64,000 nt of DNA. It comes from Paractinoplanes lichenicola. GTDB taxonomy: Bacteria > Actinomycetota > Actinomycetes > Mycobacteriales > Micromonosporaceae. Where the stretch lies: positions 62,001 to 126,000 of the forward strand of contig NZ_JAENHO010000005.1 in NCBI RefSeq assembly GCF_016785085.1, in the 5' to 3' direction. Position numbers and translations under genes: made by a program. How positions within the stretch are numbered: position 1 is the first letter of the stretch; every line of letters begins with the position of its first letter. The notes under the pieces were generated by a model, which did not search any database, was not told the DNA's origin, and saw only the letters and a list, made by a program, of their open reading frames with translations. This document shows, in pieces, positions 59,304-64,000 of the stretch.

Positions 59304-60125
59304 ATGGAGATCAAGGCGCGGGGCCTGACCTTCGACGTCTACGAGGGCGGCCCGGCCGACGGCGAGCCGGTGCTGCTGCTGCACGGCTTCCCGCAGGATC
59401 ACCGCGAGTTCGACCTGCTCGCGCCGCGGCTGCACGCCAAAGGCTTACGCACGTACGCCGTGGATCAGCGCGGCACGTCGCCCGGCGCGCGCCCGGCCGA
59501 CGTCGGGGCCTACCGCCTGTCCGAGCCGACGGCCGACGCGGTGGCCGTGCTGGACGCGCTGGGCATCGAGTCCGCGCACGTCATCGGGCACGACTGGGGC
59601 GCGATCGTGGGCTGGTGGCTGGCCTCCGGCTATCCCGAGCGGGTGCGCACGCTGACCGCCGTCTCGGTGCCGCACCCCAAGGCCCTGGGCCTGGCCCTGC
59701 GCGTACGGGCGTCGCAGCGGGCGCGGATGGCGTACTTCAAGGTCTTTCAGTCGCAGGCCGCCGAGCGTTTCCTGCTGGCCCGTGACGGCGCCGTGCTGCG
59801 CGCGATGTTCAAGCCGATCGGGGCGAAGGGCGACAAGTACGTCCAGTCGATGCAGACCGATCCGGGCCGGCTCACCGGCGGCCTGAACTGGTATCGCGCG
59901 ACGACCGGGAGCTCACCCGGCGGTCCCGGCATCATCCGCGTGCCCACCACGTACGTCTGGAGCGACAAGGACGGCGTGGTCTCGCTGACCGCCGCCCTGC
60001 GCACCCGGGACTGGGTCGAGGCCGACTATCAGCTGGTCGCGCTGCGGGGGGTCAGCCACTGGGTGCCGGAGCAGGCGTCCGCCGCGCTGGCCGACGCCGC
60101 CCTCTCCCGTATAGGCGTAGTTTGA
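59304..60125 (+). CDS. Alpha/beta hydrolase, epoxide hydrolase-like
   Basis: 273 residues from ATG 59304 after a GAGGGAG site. Oxyanion motif LLLHGFPQDHREF, and nucleophile elbow VIGHDWGAIVGWW with Asp as nucleophile, as in epoxide hydrolases and haloalkane dehalogenases. The acid is likely in VWSDKDGVV and the catalytic His in GVSHWVPEQ. Substrate unknown. Divergent from the thiamine transporter operon. Confidence 0.9.
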   Translation: MEIKARGLTFDVYEGGPADGEPVLLLHGFPQDHREFDLLAPRLHAKGLRTYAVDQRGTSPGARPADVGAYRLSEPTADAVAVLDALGIESAHVIGHDWGAIVGWWLASGYPERVRTLTAVSVPHPKALGLALRVRASQRARMAYFKVFQSQAAERFLLARDGAVLRAMFKPIGAKGDKYVQSMQTDPGRLTGGLNWYRATTGSSPGGPGIIRVPTTYVWSDKDGVVSLTAALRTRDWVEADYQLVALRGVSHWVPEQASAALADAALSRIGVV

Positions 60126-60156
60126 TTTCTGTTGAATCAGGGGAAACGGCAGCGTC

Positions 60157-60708
60157 ATGGCGGGTGAGAAGAAGCGGCTCGGGCACGAGACCGAGAAACA
60201 GCGGTGGGACAGGAACTTCGGCGACCTGCTGCAGGAGCTCCGGGTCGTGCAGACCGGCATCCAGATCTTGTTCGCCTTCCTGCTGACGCTGCCGTTCAGC
60301 AGCGGTTTCCCCCGGGTCTCGCAGTTCCAGAAGGACACGTACGTGGTGGCCCTGCTGGCCGCCGCGGCCTCGACCGCGATGATCATCGGGCCGGTCGCCT
60401 TCCACCGGGCGCTGTTCCGTCAGGGCCGCAAGCCCGAGCTGGTGCGCTACGCCCATCGCCTGCTCAGCGGCGGCCTCGCGTTCCTGCTCGTGTCGATGGT
60501 CGCCTGCGTGCTGCTGGTGCTCGACTTCATCCTGACCCGGTGGATCGCGTTCGTCTTCGCGGGCATCGCGGCCGCCTTCTTCCTGACGTTCTGGGCGGGC
60601 ATCCCGTTCCTGCGGCACAACTGGATCGACGACGACGCCGAGGAGGAGGACGAGCAGGTCAGCGGGGCCGACGTCACCGCCGGGGAGACCGCAACCCGAG
60701 CCTCTTGA
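60157..60708 (+). CDS. DUF6328-type four-helix membrane protein
   Basis: 183 residues. Basic/charged N-terminus (KQRWDRNFGDLLQELRVVQTG IQ type start), four membrane helices, and an acidic C-terminal tail (DDDAEEEDEQ). Matches in style the actinobacterial DUF6328 proteins of unknown function. It is 31 bp after the hydrolase gene. The last 35 bp overlap the convergent gene. Confidence 0.8.
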   Translation: MAGEKKRLGHETEKQRWDRNFGDLLQELRVVQTGIQILFAFLLTLPFSSGFPRVSQFQKDTYVVALLAAAASTAMIIGPVAFHRALFRQGRKPELVRYAHRLLSGGLAFLLVSMVACVLLVLDFILTRWIAFVFAGIAAAFFLTFWAGIPFLRHNWIDDDAEEEDEQVSGADVTAGETATRAS

Positions 60709-61288
60709 GCTCCAGCTCGGCCAGCGCGTCGACCGCCGTGGCGTCGCCGTTGCGCCAGCTCTGCGCGATGTCGGGGCCCAGCTTGGCCAGGCGGTTGAGC
60801 GGCTGGGAGGCCAGGGCGCGCAGGGCCAGCAGGTCGCGTCCGGCGGGCTGATCGCGTACGGCGGAAGCCACCGCGGCCCGCCGCATCCAGCGCAACCGCA
60901 GCGGGAGCCAGAGGAAGAGCACGAGTGCGAACGGAACGGCCACCGCGATCAGGGCCACGACGATCGCCATGGTGTCGACGACGTCCTGCTGCTGCCGGCC
61001 CGCCTCGGCCAGGGAACGGGCGGCGTCGGCGGCGCCGGTGAACGGCTTGACCAGCTGATCGCCCACGAGCGGGACGTCACCGACCTTGTTGCCGGCGTCG
61101 GTCAGGTTGTCGGCGATGCCGCCGCCCGCGCTCTCCAGCTTGGCGCCCGGCACGCCCAGCTTCTCGACCATGTCGTTGACCCACAGACCCGCGCGGACCC
61201 AGAGATAGACCCACAGGACCACGATGATGTCGGTCAGGAGCTGGCGTACGGCGGTGGGCAGCCGGTCGGCGTAAGGCTTCACCGGCAC
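60674..61288 (-). CDS. Hypothetical membrane protein
   Basis: 204 residues from GTG 61288 (or GTG 61282). Two membrane helices (around QLLTDIIVVLWVYLWVRAGLW near the N-terminus and TMAIVVALIAVAVPFALVLF in the middle) flank a ~75-residue probably extracytoplasmic loop rich in Gly/Asp/Lys. The C-terminal part is cytoplasmic, basic and Leu-rich. No family assigned. It lies 20 bp before zur on the reverse strand, so it may be the last gene of the metal-homeostasis operon. Confidence 0.7.
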   Translation of the reverse strand: MPVKPYADRLPTAVRQLLTDIIVVLWVYLWVRAGLWVNDMVEKLGVPGAKLESAGGGIADNLTDAGNKVGDVPLVGDQLVKPFTGAADAARSLAEAGRQQQDVVDTMAIVVALIAVAVPFALVLFLWLPLRLRWMRRAAVASAVRDQPAGRDLLALRALASQPLNRLAKLGPDIAQSWRNGDATAVDALAELELKRLGLRSPRR

Positions 61289-61308
61289 AGAATCCCACGG
61301 GGAACGAG

Positions 61309-61716
61309 CTAGTGCTTGGCGGCGCAGTCCGGGCAGGTTCCGAAGATCTCCATCGTGTGCGAGACGTCCACATAGCCGTGCCGGCTGGCCACCTTGTCGG
61401 CCCACGACTCGACCGCCGGGCCCTCGACCTCGACCGCCCGGCCGCATTCCCGGCAGACCAGATGGTGGTGGTGGCCCTGGCTGCAGCGGCGGTAGAGATG
61501 CTCGCCGCCGGGCGGGCGCATCACGTCGATCTCGCCCGCGTCGGCCAGACCCTGCAGCGTGCGATAGACCGTGGTCAGGCCCACCCGCTCACCCCGCTCG
61601 CGCAGCCGGGCGTGCAGCTCCTGGGCGCTGTAGAAGCCCTCGGCCTCGGACAGCACGGCACTCACCGCGGAGCGCTGCTTGGTGTTGCGCTGCGCGACGT
61701 TCTGCTCGGCACTCAC
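61309..61716 (-). CDS. zur: Fur-family zinc uptake regulator Zur
   Basis: 135 residues. N-terminal winged helix (SAQELHARLRERGERVGLTTVYRTL), the HxHxHxx metal region (CSQGHHHHLVCRECGRAVEVEG), and two CxxC pairs (CREC, CPDC) forming the structural zinc site. Placement with ArsR-type smtB and znuABC identifies the zinc sensor. The GTG start overlaps the ArsR stop (GTGA). In mycobacteria the smtB-zur (Rv2358-furB) pair has the same arrangement. Confidence 0.93.
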   Translation of the reverse strand: MSAEQNVAQRNTKQRSAVSAVLSEAEGFYSAQELHARLRERGERVGLTTVYRTLQGLADAGEIDVMRPPGGEHLYRRCSQGHHHHLVCRECGRAVEVEGPAVESWADKVASRHGYVDVSHTMEIFGTCPDCAAKH

Positions 61717-62015
61717 GATCTGACCTCCCTCGCGTGGCTGACGGCGTCGGCGACGATGTGCGCCACGTGATCGTCCACCAGCGAGTATGCGATCTCGCGG
61801 CCACGTCGTGCACCCCGGACCACCCCGGCGCCGCGCAGCACCCTCAAGTGCTGGGAGACCAGCGGCTGCGGCGCGCCGAGCTTCTCGACCAACTCGTGGA
61901 CGCAGCGCTCGCCCACCCCCAACTCTGCCACGATCGCCACCCGGATCGGCGCCGACAGGGCCCGCAGCAGCTCACCGGCCGACTCGTACGCCTCGTAACC
62001 GCTCGTCGTCGTCAT
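61713..62015 (-). CDS. smtB: ArsR/SmtB-family metal-responsive repressor
   Basis: 100 residues; helix-turn-helix GERCVHELVEKLGAPQPLVSQHLRVLRGAGV and the C-terminal alpha5-type metal site DDHVAHIVADAVSHARE (Asp/His ligands), which fits a Zn(II) sensor. Expected to derepress zur and/or efflux genes when zinc is plentiful. It lies 5 bp after znuB and overlaps zur. Confidence 0.9.
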   Translation of the reverse strand: MTTTSGYEAYESAGELLRALSAPIRVAIVAELGVGERCVHELVEKLGAPQPLVSQHLRVLRGAGVVRGARRGREIAYSLVDDHVAHIVADAVSHAREVRS

Positions 62016-62020
62016 CGGAC

Positions 62021-62866
62021 TCAGGCCTCCTGCAGAACGACGTCGGGCGGTTCCACCTCGCGCGGCGGCTGGGCCCGCCGGCGCACCAGCCGCAAGCCGG
62101 CGGCCCCGACGGTGATCGCGACGAAGACGGCCAGCGCGATGATCACTGTGGTGGCGCCGGGCGGGGTGTCGGCCTCGGCCGAGACGACCACACCGATCCC
62201 CGCGGCGATCAGGCCGATGGCCATCGCCGCGGCCATGGTGGTGCGGAAACCGCGGGTCACCTGCTGCGCCGCGGCCACCGGGATCACCATCAGGGCCGAG
62301 ACGAGCAACAGCCCCACCGTACGCATGGCGATAGTCACCGTGACGGCAGTGGTCACCGCCATCAGCAGGTTGAGCGCGCGCACCGGCAGACCGCTGACCC
62401 GGGCGTACTCCTCGTCGTTGCAGACCGCGAACAGGGCCGGCCGGAACACCAGCATCGCGATCAGCACGGCCGCCCCGAGCACCGCGATCACCCCGATGTC
62501 CGCGGGCGACGTGGTGATCAGCGAGCCGAACAGGTATTGCACCAGGCTGTTGTTGTTGGCGTCGTTCGACAGCGCGACCAGCACCACGCCGCCCGCGATG
62601 CCGCCGTAGAACAGCAGCGCCAGCGCGAGGTCGCCGGAGGTGCGGCCGCGCTCGCGGATCAGCTCGACGCCGACCGCGCCGATCGCCGCCACGATCACCG
62701 CGCTGATCACGGGGGACTGGTTGAGCAGCAGGCCCACGCCGACGCCGGTCAGCGCCACGTGCCCGATGCCGTCGCCGATCAGCGAGAGCCGCCGCTGCAC
62801 CAGATAGATGCCGAGCGCGGGCGCGGCCAGGCCGATGATCAGCGCGCCCAGCAGCGCTCGGATCAT
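62021..62866 (-). CDS. znuB: Zinc ABC transporter permease ZnuB
   Basis: 281 residues, eight to nine membrane helices. Family motifs: IYLVQRRLSLIGDGIGHVALTGVGVG and RTVGLLLVSALMVIPVAAA. Sequence upstream stays open (IIDLFQYDF before the ATG resembles the family's natural N-terminus), so the true start could be slightly upstream at a non-ATG codon; an AAAGGA box lies there. Imports Zn2+ with ZnuA and ZnuC. Confidence 0.92.
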   Translation of the reverse strand: MIRALLGALIIGLAAPALGIYLVQRRLSLIGDGIGHVALTGVGVGLLLNQSPVISAVIVAAIGAVGVELIRERGRTSGDLALALLFYGGIAGGVVLVALSNDANNNSLVQYLFGSLITTSPADIGVIAVLGAAVLIAMLVFRPALFAVCNDEEYARVSGLPVRALNLLMAVTTAVTVTIAMRTVGLLLVSALMVIPVAAAQQVTRGFRTTMAAAMAIGLIAAGIGVVVSAEADTPPGATTVIIALAVFVAITVGAAGLRLVRRRAQPPREVEPPDVVLQEA

Positions 62867-62934
62867 GAAGTCGTACTGGAACAGATCGATGATCTTCAGT
62901 CCTTTCTTGGGCGGCGGTGGGGCTGAGGACGGCG

Positions 62935-63714
62935 TCAGTTCGCCGCGATCCGGTCGGCGGGGGCCACGCAGATGCCGGCCGAGGGCTGCACGGCGTGCGG
63001 GTGCACGTGGTCGTGGTCGGGCTCGGCGTGGTGACCGGCCGGCTCGGGCGGCACGCCCTCGTGCGCGACGCGGCCCTCGTGCACCACGACGGCCCGGTCG
63101 ATCAGCGGCCGCAGCGGGCCGAGCTCGTGCGCGACCAGCACGATCGTGCCGCCGTCGCCCGCGAACCGGCCCAGCGCGGCGGCGAACGCCTCCTGGCTGG
63201 CCGCGTCGACCCCGGCCGTGGGCTCGTCGAGCACCAGCAGATCGGGCTTGCCGGCCAGCGCGCGGGCGATCAGCGTGCGTTGCTGCTGGCCGCCGGAGAG
63301 CGTGGTCACCGGGTCGTTGATCCGGTCGAGCAGGCCCACGGCGGTCAGCGCGTCGCGCACGGCGGCGCGGTCGGCGGCGCCGGACGGGCGGAAGATGCCG
63401 CGCCGGGCCAGCCGCCCCGAGGCGACGACCTCACCCACCGTGGCGGGCACCCCGCTGCCCGCGCCGAGCCGCTGCGGCACGTAGCCGACGCGGGCCCAGT
63501 CGCGGAACTTGCGCTGCGGCGTGCCGAACAGGTCGATCTCGCCGTGGCCCAGCGGCACCAGCCCCAGGACCGTGCGGATGAGCGTGGACTTGCCGGAGCC
63601 GTTGGCGCCGAGGATCGCGACGACCTCGCCGGCCTGCACGGTCAGCGAGACGTCGTGCAGGATCTCGCGGCCGTCGTAGCCGACCGCGGCGTGACGCACG
63701 CTCACGACAGTCAT
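62935..63714 (-). CDS. znuC: Zinc ABC transporter ATP-binding protein ZnuC
   Basis: 259 residues from ATG 63714 overlapping the znuA stop (ATGA). Walker A ILGANGSGKSTLIR, Q loop VPQRLG, signature LSGGQQQRTLIARALAG, Walker B LLVLDEPTAGVD, switch VAHELG. A His/Asp-rich tail (GHHAEPDHDHVHPHA) after the ATPase domain could bind zinc, an additional feature not needed for ATPase function. Confidence 0.94.
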   Translation of the reverse strand: MTVVSVRHAAVGYDGREILHDVSLTVQAGEVVAILGANGSGKSTLIRTVLGLVPLGHGEIDLFGTPQRKFRDWARVGYVPQRLGAGSGVPATVGEVVASGRLARRGIFRPSGAADRAAVRDALTAVGLLDRINDPVTTLSGGQQQRTLIARALAGKPDLLVLDEPTAGVDAASQEAFAAALGRFAGDGGTIVLVAHELGPLRPLIDRAVVVHEGRVAHEGVPPEPAGHHAEPDHDHVHPHAVQPSAGICVAPADRIAAN

Positions 63715-64000
63715 CGTGAACACCCCAATCCGGTGGAGAGCGCGGCCAGGTTCTGCCGCATCACGGTGAAGTAGTCGCCCTTGGGGTCGACGAGCCCCTC
63801 GAGCGGGTCGAGCACGGCGGTCCTGGCGCCGACCTCGCGGGCGATGGTGTCGGCGACCGCCGGGCTGACCAGGGTCTCGAAGTAGATCGTGGTGGTGCCG
63901 GTCTCGCGGGCCTCGGTGGCCACGGCGGCCAGGCGCTGCGGCGAGGGCTCGGCCTCGGGCGAGATGCCGGTGATGCCGACCTGGTGCAGGTCGTAGCGGG
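63711..64000 (-). CDS. znuA: Zinc ABC transporter substrate-binding protein ZnuA (5' part off window)
   Basis: Only the C-terminal ~95 residues are present; the gene continues past the window edge. Visible segments are typical of cluster A-I metal-binding proteins: RYDLHQVGITGISPEAEPSP, TTIYFETLVSPAVADTIAREVG, and DPLEGLVDPKGDYFTVMRQN. It binds extracellular Zn2+ (or Mn2+) and hands it to ZnuB. First gene of the znuA-znuC-znuB-smtB-zur series. Confidence 0.92.
   Translation of the reverse strand, partial: RYDLHQVGITGISPEAEPSPQRLAAVATEARETGTTTIYFETLVSPAVADTIAREVGARTAVLDPLEGLVDPKGDYFTVMRQNLAALSTGLGCSR

Overview
The window is very GC-rich, has GTG and ATG starts in roughly equal use, and carries many four-base ATGA/GTGA gene overlaps. 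It reads as a chromosomal segment of a high-GC actinobacterium, most likely Micromonosporaceae (Actinoplanes-like). The genus is an inference from gene content and protein style. No rRNA, tRNA, CRISPR array or transposase was seen.

The backbone is a conserved actinobacterial housekeeping block: hemW, CIRCE-hrcA-dnaJ2 (0.8-5.2 kb), rsmE (23.2 kb), phoH-ybeY-CNNM protein-deaminase-like protein-era (34.5-40.5 kb), recO-uppS (43.4-45.0 kb), and an ArsR regulator with zur and znuABC (61.3-64 kb). Mycobacteria keep nearly the same order, but compact. Here the block is split by two large accessory segments and several smaller ones.

Island 1 (5.2-23.2 kb) holds a SUKH/SMI1-type protein, an unknown protein, a five-gene operon (CoA-transferase, citryl-CoA-lyase-like protein, LigB, LigA, MDR dehydrogenase), a divergent amidohydrolase with an IclR regulator, a MarR/azoreductase pair with two operators, a DUF4241 protein, an ECF41-like sigma factor facing its carboxymuconolactone-decarboxylase-family partner, a serine hydrolase and a NarL-type two-component system. 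Matching palindromes sit in front of both transcription units of the catabolic cluster. Three copies of a ~150 bp repeat each lie directly behind the stop codon of a gene on the same strand.

Island 2 (23.9-34.4 kb) holds an acyltransferase-like protein, a heterodimeric ABC exporter whose two ATPase domains have complementary defects, a helix-turn-helix/P-loop NTPase fusion of unknown function with its own palindrome, a GH3 glycosidase and a second serine hydrolase.

In the conserved block, phoH carries a 358-residue intein with class 3 features and a LAGLIDADG endonuclease. Era has a ~250-residue SR-rich and G/R-rich N-terminal extension. From 45 to 55 kb there are metabolic genes, a Tat-exported PHP-fold protein and an ABC/two-component module. 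A ~1 kb gene-free stretch of degenerate tandem repeats follows (55.22-56.25 kb), then a TPP-riboswitch-controlled ECF thiamine transporter, an alpha/beta hydrolase and the zinc-homeostasis genes.
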